This document shows, in pieces, positions 53,203 to 63,316 of a stretch of 64,000 bases of DNA (positions are counted from its first letter, which is position 1; each line of letters opens with the position of its first letter). Below the pieces are notes generated by a model that made no database searches, was not told where the DNA came from, and was given only the letters and a program-made list of their open reading frames with translations. The stretch covers positions 313,001 to 377,000 of the forward strand of contig NZ_CP017241.1 of assembly GCF_001908375.1 (NCBI RefSeq). The letters are read 5' to 3'. Source of the DNA: Rhizobium etli 8C-3. GTDB lineage: Bacteria > Pseudomonadota > Alphaproteobacteria > Rhizobiales > Rhizobiaceae. The position numbers and the translations under genes are program-made.

Positions 53203-54400
53203 AGCGTTCTGCGATCAGGGCTGCCAGCTTCTCGGCAACCTCTTCCTTGCCGAGATCGGGCCATTGCTCGACGCCGCTTCGGCTGATCAGTTTCACGCTG
53301 TTGCGCGTGCCGCCCATGATGCCAGTCGCCGGCGAGACGTCATTCGCAACGATCAGGTCGGCGCCCTTGCGCTCGAGCTTCGCCTTGGCGTTATTTTCGA
53401 CGTCCTGCGTCTCGGCCGCAAAGCCGATCACCAGCGTCGGCCGCATCGTGTGGTGGCCGACGGCCTTCAAGATGTCAGGGTTTTCGGTCAGCGCCAGCGT
53501 CGGAATGGATTCGCCTGGATGCTTCTTGATCTTCTGATCGGCGGCAGAAGCCACGCGCCAGTCGGCCACGGCTGCCACCATGACGGCGATATCGGCCGGC
53601 AGCGCAGCGAGCACTGCATCGCGCATTTCTTCGGCGCGTTCGACATGGATGGTTTTGACGCCGACGGGATCGGCGATTGCCACCGGACCGGAGATGAGTG
53701 TGACGTCGGCGCCGAGCCTGGCAAGTGCTGCGGCAATCGCGTGTCCCTGCCTGCCGGAAGAACGATTGGCGATGTAGCGGACGGGATCGATCGGTTCGTG
53801 GGTCGGTCCCGAGGTCAAGACCGCCTTGCGTCCGGTAAGCGGCTTCGGCCCGTCGTCAAGCAGCGCTTCTGCAGCGGCAACGATCTCCAGCGGTTCAGCC
53901 ATGCGGCCGATGCCTGCCTCCTTGCTCTCCGCCATCTCGCCTGTCATCGGCCCGACAAAATGAATGCCGTCACCTTTCAGGATGTCGAAATTCCGTTTCG
54001 TCGCCGCCTTCGACCACATCTTCGGGTTCATCGCCGGCGCGGCAAGAACCGGTCTGTCCGTCGCGAGCAAAACGGTCGAGGCCAGGTCGTCGGCGAAACC
54101 GTTTGCCATCTTGGCCATCAGATCGGCCGTTGCCGGCGCGATCAGAACGAGGTCGCAGTCGCGAGCAAGCCGGATATGGCCCACATCCTGTTCGTCCTGC
54201 CGCGAAAAGAGATCGGTGAAGACGTGGTCTGCGGCAAGAGCGCCGACGGCAAGCGGCGTGACGAATTCCTGCGCGCCCTTCGTCATCACCGGACGCACCG
54301 AAGCACCGCAATCGCGCAGGCGCCGGATCAGGTCGAGGCTCTTGTAGGCCGCGATGCCGCCGGAAATGATGAGCAGGATGCGTTTGCCGCTGAGAGCCAT
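53189..54400 (-). CDS. coaBC: Bifunctional phosphopantothenoylcysteine decarboxylase / phosphopantothenate-cysteine ligase
   Basis: A 403-residue fusion making 4'-phosphopantetheine in coenzyme A synthesis. The N-terminal CoaC flavin domain has ISGGIAAYKSLDLIRRL, APATADLMAKMANGFADDL and PAMNPKMW, including the substrate-clamp motif. The C-terminal CoaB part has LTSGPTHEPIDPVRYIANRSSGRQG, AAVADWRV, KIKKHPG and IGFAAET. The ATG at 54400 starts the homologous MALSGKRILLI. It converges on the amidotransferase gene. Confidence 0.97.
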   Translation of the reverse strand: MALSGKRILLIISGGIAAYKSLDLIRRLRDCGASVRPVMTKGAQEFVTPLAVGALAADHVFTDLFSRQDEQDVGHIRLARDCDLVLIAPATADLMAKMANGFADDLASTVLLATDRPVLAAPAMNPKMWSKAATKRNFDILKGDGIHFVGPMTGEMAESKEAGIGRMAEPLEIVAAAEALLDDGPKPLTGRKAVLTSGPTHEPIDPVRYIANRSSGRQGHAIAAALARLGADVTLISGPVAIADPVGVKTIHVERAEEMRDAVLAALPADIAVMVAAVADWRVASAADQKIKKHPGESIPTLALTENPDILKAVGHHTMRPTLVIGFAAETQDVENNAKAKLERKGADLIVANDVSPATGIMGGTRNSVKLISRSGVEQWPDLGKEEVAEKLAALIAERFRQG

Positions 54401-54607
54401 GGGCCTTCTATCCGTTGCCTTTGTGACTGCTAGCGACCCTAAGCCTTTGGCGGATAACATGCAATCACCACGGCGTCCCCAAGCTCACTGACATTGGGAG
54501 TGAAGATCGCGATCGCAAGCCATGCGCCTGCAAGGGCCGTCATAATCGACCGGAGAAGGCGCTTCGGAAACGATCGAGAATTCCAGCAACCGATGCCGCC
54601 GCCGATC

Positions 54608-54724
54608 TGCATTGACGCGGACATTGCGCGGCCCGAATTCGGCGGCAAGAGCCTGCGTCAGGCCGACCAGGCCGGATTTGCTGGCGGCATAGGCGGCGAC
54701 GCCCGGGAAAGCGAAACTGAAGCC
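54608..54724 (-). pseudogene. Fragment of a short-chain dehydrogenase gene
   Basis: Thirty-nine residues read FPGVAAYAASKSGLVGLTQ, then ALAAEFGPRNVRVNA. This is the TyrXXXLys active-site helix and following strand of a classical SDR (expected about 250 residues). Both ends break off, into unrelated sequence after VRVNA and before GFSFA. It is a decayed remnant. Confidence 0.75.
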
Positions 54725-54731
54725 AGCAGGT

Positions 54732-54900
54732 CCTTCAATCCGCGAAGGCAAGCTCGTCGGGATTGATGTCGGCTCCAGCCCCGAAGCCGAGTTCATCTAC
54801 GTGGCGCATCCGCAAGGCCGCAATCCTTCCGCAAAACTCCGCGCCTTAGCCGATCACCTGAAGGAAACCCTCAGTGATCCGCCTTACTGGGATCGTGCAG
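54732..54900 (+). pseudogene. Fragment of the 3' end of a LysR-family gene
   Basis: The plus-strand frame reads IREGKLVGIDVGSSPEAEF, then IYVAHPQGRNPSAKLRALADH and ETLSDPPYWD. That is the C-terminal tail of LTTRs (arm with tyrosine, hydrophilic ARG-like motif, final PYWD). The preceding 240 residues are absent. It abuts the SDR fragment within 8 bp in the opposite orientation, marking a deletion or rearrangement junction. Confidence 0.7.
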
Positions 54901-54907
54901 GCCTGGG

Positions 54908-55780
54908 TCAAAGCAGGCTCATCAGATTTTCGGTCACCGGCGAGCGCTGCGTCTTCAGCACCGCGAGCGCCAGCCGCGCGACCGCAGGCGGTCCGTCGAT
55001 CGGCCGGTAGGCGACCCCATCGAGCCTTATCTGTGCGATCGATGCGGGAACGATCGACACTCCAAGCTCTGCCGCAACCAGATTGACGACAGAGGAAATC
55101 TGCGGTGCTTCCTGTGCGACCGTCAGTTCGAAACCCGCCTGCCGGCACGCGAGCACGACATCGTCGAAGAGGCTGAGGCCGACCAGCCGCGGAAAGAGAA
55201 TGAACGGCTCGTTTGACAGCAGTGAAAGGGCCAGCCGCTCGTATTTCGCCAGCGGGTGGTTTGCTGGCAGGGCGACCACCATCGGCTCGTCGCCGAGGCG
55301 TTTCAGGCGCACGCCCGGCGGATCGTCCAGGCTCGGCCGCATGAAGGTTGCATCCAGTTCGCCGCGATGGAGTTTCTCCATCAGGGCCAACGTGTTCAAT
55401 TCCGTCAGAGACAGCCGTACTTCCGGCCACTCTGCTCGAAACCGCCTGATCGTCGCGCTGACAACCGGATTGAACGCGGAAGAAGCCGTAAAGCCGAGCG
55501 CCAGCTTGCCCGTCTCGCCGCGATTGGCACGCTGCGCGGCAAGCCTTGCCTTCTCGGCAGAGAGAAGTGAGGCCTTGGCTTCGCCGAAAAACGCCTCGCC
55601 CGCCGCCGTCAATTCCGCGCCATGCGGCACGCGGTGAAACAAAGCCGCGCCGATTTCCTTTTCGAGATCGCGGATCTGCTGGCTGAGCGGCGGCTGGCCG
55701 ATACCGAGTTTCGCCGCGGCCCGCGTAAAATTGCCTTCTTCTGCGACCGCCAGAAAATAGCGGATATGCCGAAGCTCCAT
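54908..55780 (-). CDS. LysR-family transcriptional regulator
   Basis: A 290-residue LTTR. The helix-turn-helix is LRHIRYFLAVAEEGNFTRAAAKLGIGQPPLSQQIRDLEKEIG, the standard BenM/CatM-like opening. The effector domain has LNTLALMEKLHRGELDATFMRP. It is divergent from an MFS transporter gene 91 bp away, its probable target. The inducer is unknown, but the subgroup often responds to aromatic or small carboxylate compounds. Confidence 0.94.
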   Translation of the reverse strand: MELRHIRYFLAVAEEGNFTRAAAKLGIGQPPLSQQIRDLEKEIGAALFHRVPHGAELTAAGEAFFGEAKASLLSAEKARLAAQRANRGETGKLALGFTASSAFNPVVSATIRRFRAEWPEVRLSLTELNTLALMEKLHRGELDATFMRPSLDDPPGVRLKRLGDEPMVVALPANHPLAKYERLALSLLSNEPFILFPRLVGLSLFDDVVLACRQAGFELTVAQEAPQISSVVNLVAAELGVSIVPASIAQIRLDGVAYRPIDGPPAVARLALAVLKTQRSPVTENLMSLL

Positions 55781-55852
55781 GCGCTATCTCCAAAACATAT
55801 CGAAAACATCACTTCCATATATTGGACAGCTTATGCCCTTCTGACTAGATGA

Positions 55853-57508
<1,656 letters not shown>

Positions 57509-57526
57509 GCCGCTTGGTCCCGCGTG

Positions 57527-59188
57527 CTAGCTCAACCGGATATACGGGACATCCTTCTTTTGCACTTCGTCCAGCGCTTCCTCGTATCCGGCATCCGCAT
57601 AACGCATGACGCCCAGCGCCGTGTCGTTGGTCAGCGCATGATCGAGCCGCTCGTCGGCGGCCTCGGTGCCGTCGGCAACGACAGTCACGCCGCAGCTGGT
57701 CATGTAGCCGGCATAGCCGCCTCCGCCGGAATGGACGACGACGAGGTCGGCCATCGAGGAGCAGAGCATCATCGCATCGATCAGGGGCCAGTCGGCAATC
57801 GCATCGGAGCCATCCTTCATGCGTTCGGTCATGATGTTCGGATGCGCCATAGCGCCGGCATCGAGATGGTCGCGGGAAAAGGCGACGGGACCGTTCAGGT
57901 CTGCGCTTGCGACCAATTCGTTGACGCGACGGGCAAGGGCGGTGCGTTCGCCATGGCCCAGCCAGGCGATCCGTGCCGGCAGGCCCTCGAAAGGCACGTG
58001 CTCGCGGGCAAGCCGGATCCAGTTGGTGATGATCTTGTTATCCGGAAACATTTGAAGCAGCAGATCGTCGATCCGGGCGATATCGCTCTCTTCGCCCGAC
58101 AGCGCCATCCAGCGGAAGGGACCGATAGCGCGCGCAAAGAGCGGGCGCAGATAGGCTTCGGTGAAGATCGGAATGTCGAAGGCATCGGCAACGCCGCCTT
58201 CTCTCGCTTGCGTGCGGATCAGGTTGCCGTTGTCGAAAACCTCGGAGCCCTTCTTCTGGAACTCCAGCATCGCCGTCACATGCTGGACGATCGAGGCGCG
58301 GCTTGCCGCCATCAACTGGCCCTGGCCGTCGTCGCGAAGTGCCTTGACCTGGGCAAGGCTCATGCCCTTCGGAACATAGCCGTAGACGAGATCGTGTGCC
58401 GAGGTCTGGTCCGTCACGATATCGGGCGTAATGCCGCGCCGGGCGATCTCTGGGTAGATCTCGGCCGCATTGCCGACGAGGCCGACCGACAGTGCGCGCT
58501 TTTCCTTCACGGCCCTGTCGATCATATGCAATGCAGCATCCAGATCAGGTGCGATCTCCTGCAGATAGCCGATTTGCTGGCGCTTTTTTGCCCGCTCCGG
58601 ATCGATATCGACGCAGAGGATCGCAGCTCCCGCCATACGGCCGGCAAGCGGCTGAGCCCCTCCCATGCCGCCAAGACCGGCGGTGAGCACGAAGCGGCCG
58701 GAGAGGTCGCCGCCGAAACGCCGCTCGGCAATGCGCATGAAGATTTCGTACGTTCCCTGGATGACGCCCTGGCTGCCGATATACTGCCAGGCGCCTGCCG
58801 TCAGCCCGCCCCAGCAGATCAGCCCCTTGCGCTGCAAATCGTAGAAGACTTCAGCCTTGGCCCACTGTCCGACGATATTGCAGTTCGCCATGATGACGAG
58901 CGGTGCCTTCGTGTGAGTCTTGATGAGGCCGATCGGCTTTCCCGACTGGATCAGCAGCGTCTGGTCCTCTTCCATCTCGGTCAGCGCCTTGACGATGCCC
59001 TTGTGCGCCGCCCAGTTGCGCGCCGCCTTGCCGAGCGCGGCATAGACGACGAGATTGTCCGGATCTTCGCCGACGGCAAGCACGTTTTCGAGGAGGCGCA
59101 GCAGCGCTTCTTGCCGCCACCCCTTGGCACGCAACTGCGGCCCGCCGGGAATTGGAAATTTTGGATGACGTGGATTGGGCTTCGGCAT
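57527..59188 (-). CDS. Urocanase-family hydratase, probable (S-methyl-)thiourocanate hydratase
   Basis: A 553-residue NAD-dependent member of the HutU family. The NAD loop TAGLGGMGGAQPLAGRMAGA, VVYAALGKAARNW, QSGKPIGLIKTH, SQGVIQGTYEIF, DIVTDQTSAHD and GPFRWMALSG are conserved. It departs from HutU at the active site: PARICW becomes PARIAW (Ala408 for the essential cysteine). The usual HHGGGVGMGFSQH is VHSGGGGYAGYMTS. With the lyase, DUF917 and hydantoinase neighbours, the likely substrate is thiourocanate or S-methyl-thiourocanate, giving a thiohydantoin propionate. Automatic annotation would call it hutU. It is last in the operon. Confidence 0.85.
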   Translation of the reverse strand: MPKPNPRHPKFPIPGGPQLRAKGWRQEALLRLLENVLAVGEDPDNLVVYAALGKAARNWAAHKGIVKALTEMEEDQTLLIQSGKPIGLIKTHTKAPLVIMANCNIVGQWAKAEVFYDLQRKGLICWGGLTAGAWQYIGSQGVIQGTYEIFMRIAERRFGGDLSGRFVLTAGLGGMGGAQPLAGRMAGAAILCVDIDPERAKKRQQIGYLQEIAPDLDAALHMIDRAVKEKRALSVGLVGNAAEIYPEIARRGITPDIVTDQTSAHDLVYGYVPKGMSLAQVKALRDDGQGQLMAASRASIVQHVTAMLEFQKKGSEVFDNGNLIRTQAREGGVADAFDIPIFTEAYLRPLFARAIGPFRWMALSGEESDIARIDDLLLQMFPDNKIITNWIRLAREHVPFEGLPARIAWLGHGERTALARRVNELVASADLNGPVAFSRDHLDAGAMAHPNIMTERMKDGSDAIADWPLIDAMMLCSSMADLVVVHSGGGGYAGYMTSCGVTVVADGTEAADERLDHALTNDTALGVMRYADAGYEEALDEVQKKDVPYIRLS

Positions 59189-59216
59189 GGGATGTCCTTC
59201 CTCAAGTCCTGTCTTG

Positions 59217-59546
59217 TTATTTCACCTGCAGCGTTTGCACGTAGGCGCGGGCGGCACCGAGCAGGCGCTTGCGCAGCGCATTTTCGCCATAGGCACGGGC
59301 ATCGGCGCGAACCCAGCCCTGCATCGCCCGTCCGCCCAAGGTCATCTGGACGACCCCTGGCAGCTCCAGCGCAAAGCCGTCATTGCTTTTGCCGAGGCGA
59401 ACGAGCATGCCATCGTCTCGCGCACCACAAAGGAGGTTGCCGTTCAACAGAAAGGCCAATCCGCCAAACATTGCCTTTTCGCTGAGACCAGGCAGGCCAG
59501 CGAGCTCTTCCCTCAGCAGTTCCTCAAGGCCGGCATCTCGCGCCAT
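59217..59546 (-). CDS. TfoX N-terminal-domain protein
   Basis: A 109-residue protein with the TfoX/Sxy N-domain fold: LEELLREELAGLPGLSEKAMFGGLAFLLNGNLLCGARDDGMLVRLGK and a C-terminal helix. In Vibrio and Haemophilus the longer TfoX regulates competence. The stand-alone N-domain proteins of alphaproteobacteria have no defined role. It starts 4 bp after the DUF917 stop and ends 28 bp before the hydratase start, so it is inside the catabolic operon. The start is the ATG at 59546. Confidence 0.85.
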   Translation of the reverse strand: MARDAGLEELLREELAGLPGLSEKAMFGGLAFLLNGNLLCGARDDGMLVRLGKSNDGFALELPGVVQMTLGGRAMQGWVRADARAYGENALRKRLLGAARAYVQTLQVK

Positions 59547-59550
59547 GGCG

Positions 59551-60648
59551 TCAGGCCCTTGCCGACAAAGCGTAGCGCGCAATCTCGATACCCATCGCTT
59601 TTTCCACGGGCGGATAAACGGTCGGATCGAGCACGCTTGCCGAAAGCGGAATGATCTCCATCGGCACATGCAGGATGAAGACATGCATGCCCTGCTTGAG
59701 CTGACCGACGCTGAGCGGCTCGCCCTGCGGCGAAAGCGTCGTGATGACTGAGGGAAAAGTCGCCAGGCGCGCTCCATCGGCGTCGTCGACGGCCATGTAT
59801 TCGTTCATCACATGCATCGTCACGGCTTTGGCGCCGGAGCCGACGACGATCGTGCCGACATCGAAGGCTTCCTTGGTATAGACGACGTCCTTCCTGAAAA
59901 TCTCGCCCTCCGCGAGGATGCTGCCGCCGGTTGTCTTGCAGACAGCATCGATGACGGCCGCTCCGCCCTTCTTTTCCGCCGCAATGATCGCTTCGCCGAG
60001 GGCAAGCGCCATCGAGATGCCGCCGAGTGCGGCATGCTCACGCACGTAGGACGCCCGCACCGGATTGCGGCAGCTGGCAATGAAGCCGCCCGATTGGTCG
60101 GACGCAGCGCGCAGGATCGGCGAAATCTTGGCGGTCGCACCCTTGACCACAAGCTCGATATATCGGTTCTGCGCGCGGTTTCCGCCGACCGCCGTCTGGA
60201 TCATCTGCTCCGGTGAGCCCGCCATGCCGATCGAGCCCATGTCGCCGGTGGGATGTGCTCTTATATCTCCGACGGCATCGACAACCTTGGTACCGAGGAT
60301 TGCCGAGGGCAGCCAGCCGTTCAGCGTCGAGGATTTGCCGTTCTGCCCGATGATAAGCCCCGACAGCCTTTCGCCGAGTTCGTCCTGCAAAAGCTGCACG
60401 GCTTTCACATAATCGATGCCCTGCATTTCCCAGGGCGTCGTGGAAGCCGGCGCTCCGATTGCCGCTGCTGTCGCGATCCAGTCGTCGTTATCCAATTCAT
60501 CGATGGAAACGAGCTCCGGCTTGCCGATGCTGACCGCAGCATATCCCAGCATCCGCCCGTGATCGGCCCAACCGCCGCCACCGGCTGCATAGACCGAGCC
60601 ACCCTTGACCGCCGCCTCGACGTCGTTCTCAACGAGTATGCGTCCCAT
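59551..60648 (-). CDS. DUF917-family protein, probable thiohydantoin desulfurase
   Basis: A 365-residue protein with the DUF917 pattern: ENDVEAAVKGGSVYAAGGGGWADHGRMLGY, AAAIGAPASTTPWEMQGIDYVKAVQLLQ, DAVGDIRAHPTGDMGSIGM and SGAKAVTMHVMNEYMAVDD. The family is, as I recall, now named after S-methyl-thiohydantoin desulfurase, which removes the sulfur at C2 of the thiohydantoin ring to give hydantoin-5-propionate. The ATG at 60648 has GGGAGG six bases upstream and overlaps the M20 gene by 20 bp, showing coupling. The catalytic assignment rests on family and context. Confidence 0.8.
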   Translation of the reverse strand: MGRILVENDVEAAVKGGSVYAAGGGGWADHGRMLGYAAVSIGKPELVSIDELDNDDWIATAAAIGAPASTTPWEMQGIDYVKAVQLLQDELGERLSGLIIGQNGKSSTLNGWLPSAILGTKVVDAVGDIRAHPTGDMGSIGMAGSPEQMIQTAVGGNRAQNRYIELVVKGATAKISPILRAASDQSGGFIASCRNPVRASYVREHAALGGISMALALGEAIIAAEKKGGAAVIDAVCKTTGGSILAEGEIFRKDVVYTKEAFDVGTIVVGSGAKAVTMHVMNEYMAVDDADGARLATFPSVITTLSPQGEPLSVGQLKQGMHVFILHVPMEIIPLSASVLDPTVYPPVEKAMGIEIARYALSARA

Positions 60649-61909
60649 CCAAAGCCTCCCTATCCAGCGTCCTGTCCATCTCGCGCACAGCCTCGAAAAG
60701 CACGGCAGCGCCGAGTGCGATGTCGTCATTTTCTGCCCATTCGTCGGCCGAGTGGCTGCGTCCTTCCTTGCATGGTACGAAGATCATCGCGGCCGGCGCG
60801 ACCTTCGCGATCCAGGCCGTATCGTGTCCTGCGCCCGACGCCATGCGCCGATGTCTGGCGCCGACCGTTTCACAGGCGTTTTCGAGCGTCTTCAGCAGGC
60901 CGGGATTACCGGGCGTCGGATAGTTGTCGGAGACGCGACTGGGCGAATTGATCGTGACGCCGTGGGCGATCGCAAGCTTGACGACATGCGCATCGAGCCA
61001 TCTGCAGAAGTCTTCCATGTCGCTGCGAATTTCCGCACGCCCGTCGATGAGCAGAACCACCTTGGAAGGCACGACGTTGGCCGCATTCGGCTCGATGCGG
61101 AATTCCCCGACGGTTGCGGCGAAATGACCCGGCGTCTTCGCCCGTTCGGCTGCCGCATTGCGGATATCGAGCACCAGTTGCGAGGCTGCCACCAGCGCAT
61201 CCGCGCGGGCATCCATCGGCGTCGTACCGGCATGGTCGGCCCGACCTTCGACAGTGACCTCGATCCGGGTGATGCCCGCAATTGCCGTCACGATGCCGAT
61301 ATCCTTCTTCTCGTTCTCAAGCACCGGCCCTTGCTCGATATGCAGCTCAAGGAAGCCTTTGATGTCGGGGCGCCGCTGCGCGAGAAGCGTTGCCGGATCG
61401 CCGCCGACACAAAGGATGCCTTGTGCCAGATCGCGCTCGCCGCTCGTGCGCGAAAGCCAGGCTTCGGGAAGTTGACCGGTCATGCCGCGGCTGCCGACGC
61501 ATGAAACGCCGAAGATGCTGACCTCTTCCGCGAGGAAATCGACGATTTCCAGGTCATGCTGCAGTGTGATTGCCTGGTCCTTGAGGGCGCGCGCGACTTC
61601 CAGCGCCGCGATCACACCGGCGATACCGTCAAAGCGTCCGCCGTCCGGCACCGTATCGGAATGCGAGCCGACCATAATCGTTCCAAGACCCGGTTTCGTC
61701 CCTGCACGGCGTCCGATCAGATTGCCGGCGGCATCGATCCGCGTCTCCAGCCCGGCCATTTTCATGCGCGCTTCGATATAGGCGCGGCCTTCGAGAAAGA
61801 GCGGCGAAAAAGCCCGGCGTGTCCATGGATGACCAGGCTCGGTGACCTTCGCCAGCGCATCGATATCCTCGGCAATACGATCGACGTTGACGGGCAGATT
61901 GCGGTTCAT
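60629..61909 (-). CDS. M20-family N-carbamoyl-amino-acid hydrolase (AllC/HyuC-like)
   Basis: A 426-residue di-metal amidohydrolase. Metal ligands are His83 in VGSHSDTVPDGGRFDG, the aspartate of that motif, Glu128/Glu129 in FLAEEVSIFG, a histidine in LELHIEQGP and the C-terminal SHSADEW. HAGTTPMDAR binds the substrate carboxylate. In the proposed pathway it would hydrolyse N-carbamoyl-L-glutamate to glutamate, ammonia and CO2. Allantoate amidohydrolase or beta-ureidopropionase are alternatives by family. It starts at the ATG at 61909, overlapping the amidohydrolase stop by 4 bp. Confidence 0.9.
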   Translation of the reverse strand: MNRNLPVNVDRIAEDIDALAKVTEPGHPWTRRAFSPLFLEGRAYIEARMKMAGLETRIDAAGNLIGRRAGTKPGLGTIMVGSHSDTVPDGGRFDGIAGVIAALEVARALKDQAITLQHDLEIVDFLAEEVSIFGVSCVGSRGMTGQLPEAWLSRTSGERDLAQGILCVGGDPATLLAQRRPDIKGFLELHIEQGPVLENEKKDIGIVTAIAGITRIEVTVEGRADHAGTTPMDARADALVAASQLVLDIRNAAAERAKTPGHFAATVGEFRIEPNAANVVPSKVVLLIDGRAEIRSDMEDFCRWLDAHVVKLAIAHGVTINSPSRVSDNYPTPGNPGLLKTLENACETVGARHRRMASGAGHDTAWIAKVAPAAMIFVPCKEGRSHSADEWAENDDIALGAAVLFEAVREMDRTLDREALDGTHTR

Positions 61910-63288
61910 GCAGCTTCTCCGGAAATGATCTGACGCGGCAAGGGGCGGACGAATTTTCCGCTGCCGGGCTTTGCAAGCACCTTCGTGCCATCGGTTATCT
62001 GGCTGCCGCGCAGATATGCCGCTAAAATCGTCCATGGCAGACGGATGCCGTTATAGGGGCTCCAGCCGACGACATTGTTGCCGCTGGCGGCAGCATCATA
62101 GACGGTTTCGCGCGGCTCGAGCACGACGATGTCGGCATCCTTGCCGGGCGTCAGCGCCCCCTTGATGTGGTCGAGGCGAAAATGTTTCGCCGGATTTTCC
62201 GCCATCAGCCTCGCAGCCCAGGTGAGCGGGATGCCTCGTTCGAGCGCTCCCTTGACGAACAACGGCACCATGACCTCGAGCCCGGGCACGCCGGAGGCAT
62301 TTGCCAGCATGTCCGCATTGGTCTTGCGGTTTTCCGACCAGCTCACATGATCGGTCGAAACCAGCCAGACGTTGCCTTCCGCCACTTTCCGCCACAGCGT
62401 TTCCACCTCGGCGCGCGGCCGGACCGGTGGATTGATCTTTGCTTTGCCGCCGAGGCGCCGCACATCGTTTTCCTCGTCGAGCGTCAGGTAGTGAATGCAA
62501 CATTCGACGGTCGCATCGAACCCGTCGCGGCGATAGGCGCGGGCGATGTCGTAGCCGCGGCCGAGCGAGCAGTGCACGACATGCGCGGGGCAGCCCGTAT
62601 GGGCACCGGTCTCGAAGATCGTGTGCATGGCAAGCAGCTCTGTGATCGGCGGACGCGAGAGACCGTGGGCGCGCCAGTCCGTCACGCCGATTTTCCTGAC
62701 CTTCTCCATGTAGGTGCGCACTGCCTCGTCGTCTTCGTTGTGGACACCGGCAGTCAGCCCGGTCGGCGTGATGGCCGCGAAGCAGTCGTCGAGAAGGGCG
62801 GGGGGGATGCGCGGGAAACGCTTCGCATCGGTCCCGAAGGTCGAGAATTTGAAGGCGGCAACGCCGGCATCCGCCATTTCGCGGATCCGCGCCGCGCCTT
62901 CTTCGGGATCGACCGTGCCGTAGAGCGCGAAATCGACTCGCGCCTGAGGGCTCGCGTGATCGATCTTCTTCTTCACCGCGTCGGCCGAGCAGACGAGGTT
63001 GCCTTCGTCATAGGGCATGTCGACGATCGTCGTCACGCCGCCAGCTGCCGCCGAACGTGTCGACCAGATGAAGTCCTCCTGATCCTTCTGGGAGAGCGAA
63101 TGGACTTGCGCATCGATCGCACCGGGCAGGATCAGCGCCTTGCCGAGCAGATGCCGCTCCCTGGCCGCAGGCGGCACGCCGATGCCGACCTCTGCGATCT
63201 TGCCATTGCGGGCTGCAACATAACCCCCTTCGAGGATCCGCTCCGGGAGCACGACGGTGCCCTGCAAAACAAGGTCGAAATCAGCCAT
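61906..63288 (-). CDS. Hydantoinase/dihydropyrimidinase-like cyclic amidohydrolase
   Basis: A 460-residue TIM-barrel amidohydrolase. The first metal motif reads GAIDAQVHS, so one histidine of the usual HxH is Gln61 with His63 kept. The carbamylated lysine is Lys147 in AFKFSTFG, and further ligands are His183 (GVHNED), His239 (VVHCSLGRGYD) and Asp313 (STDHVSW). It should open a five-membered cyclic amide, here hydantoin-5-propionate to N-carbamoylglutamate. Allantoin or dihydropyrimidine are alternatives. The ATG at 63288 has GGAGG six bases upstream. It overlaps the next gene by 4 bp. Confidence 0.88.
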   Translation of the reverse strand: MADFDLVLQGTVVLPERILEGGYVAARNGKIAEVGIGVPPAARERHLLGKALILPGAIDAQVHSLSQKDQEDFIWSTRSAAAGGVTTIVDMPYDEGNLVCSADAVKKKIDHASPQARVDFALYGTVDPEEGAARIREMADAGVAAFKFSTFGTDAKRFPRIPPALLDDCFAAITPTGLTAGVHNEDDEAVRTYMEKVRKIGVTDWRAHGLSRPPITELLAMHTIFETGAHTGCPAHVVHCSLGRGYDIARAYRRDGFDATVECCIHYLTLDEENDVRRLGGKAKINPPVRPRAEVETLWRKVAEGNVWLVSTDHVSWSENRKTNADMLANASGVPGLEVMVPLFVKGALERGIPLTWAARLMAENPAKHFRLDHIKGALTPGKDADIVVLEPRETVYDAAASGNNVVGWSPYNGIRLPWTILAAYLRGSQITDGTKVLAKPGSGKFVRPLPRQIISGEAA

Positions 63289-63316
63289 GCTGTTCCTCCG
63301 TATCCGGTTCAAGAGC

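Larger units (their letters stand above)
54401..54907. other. Gene graveyard between coaBC and a LysR gene
   Basis: No intact gene is present. The segment holds a broken SDR piece and a broken LysR piece, listed separately, plus about 200 bp next to coaBC in which nothing was recognised. Confidence 0.6.

Noticed and set aside
53069..54433. A 454-codon open frame on the plus strand
   Set aside because: It runs opposite the clear coaBC gene and shows no recognisable domain; it is an antisense shadow.
57524..59485. A 653-codon open frame on the plus strand
   Set aside because: It is antisense to the urocanase-like gene. High GC at third positions keeps the opposite strand open, and the sequence has no protein-family character.
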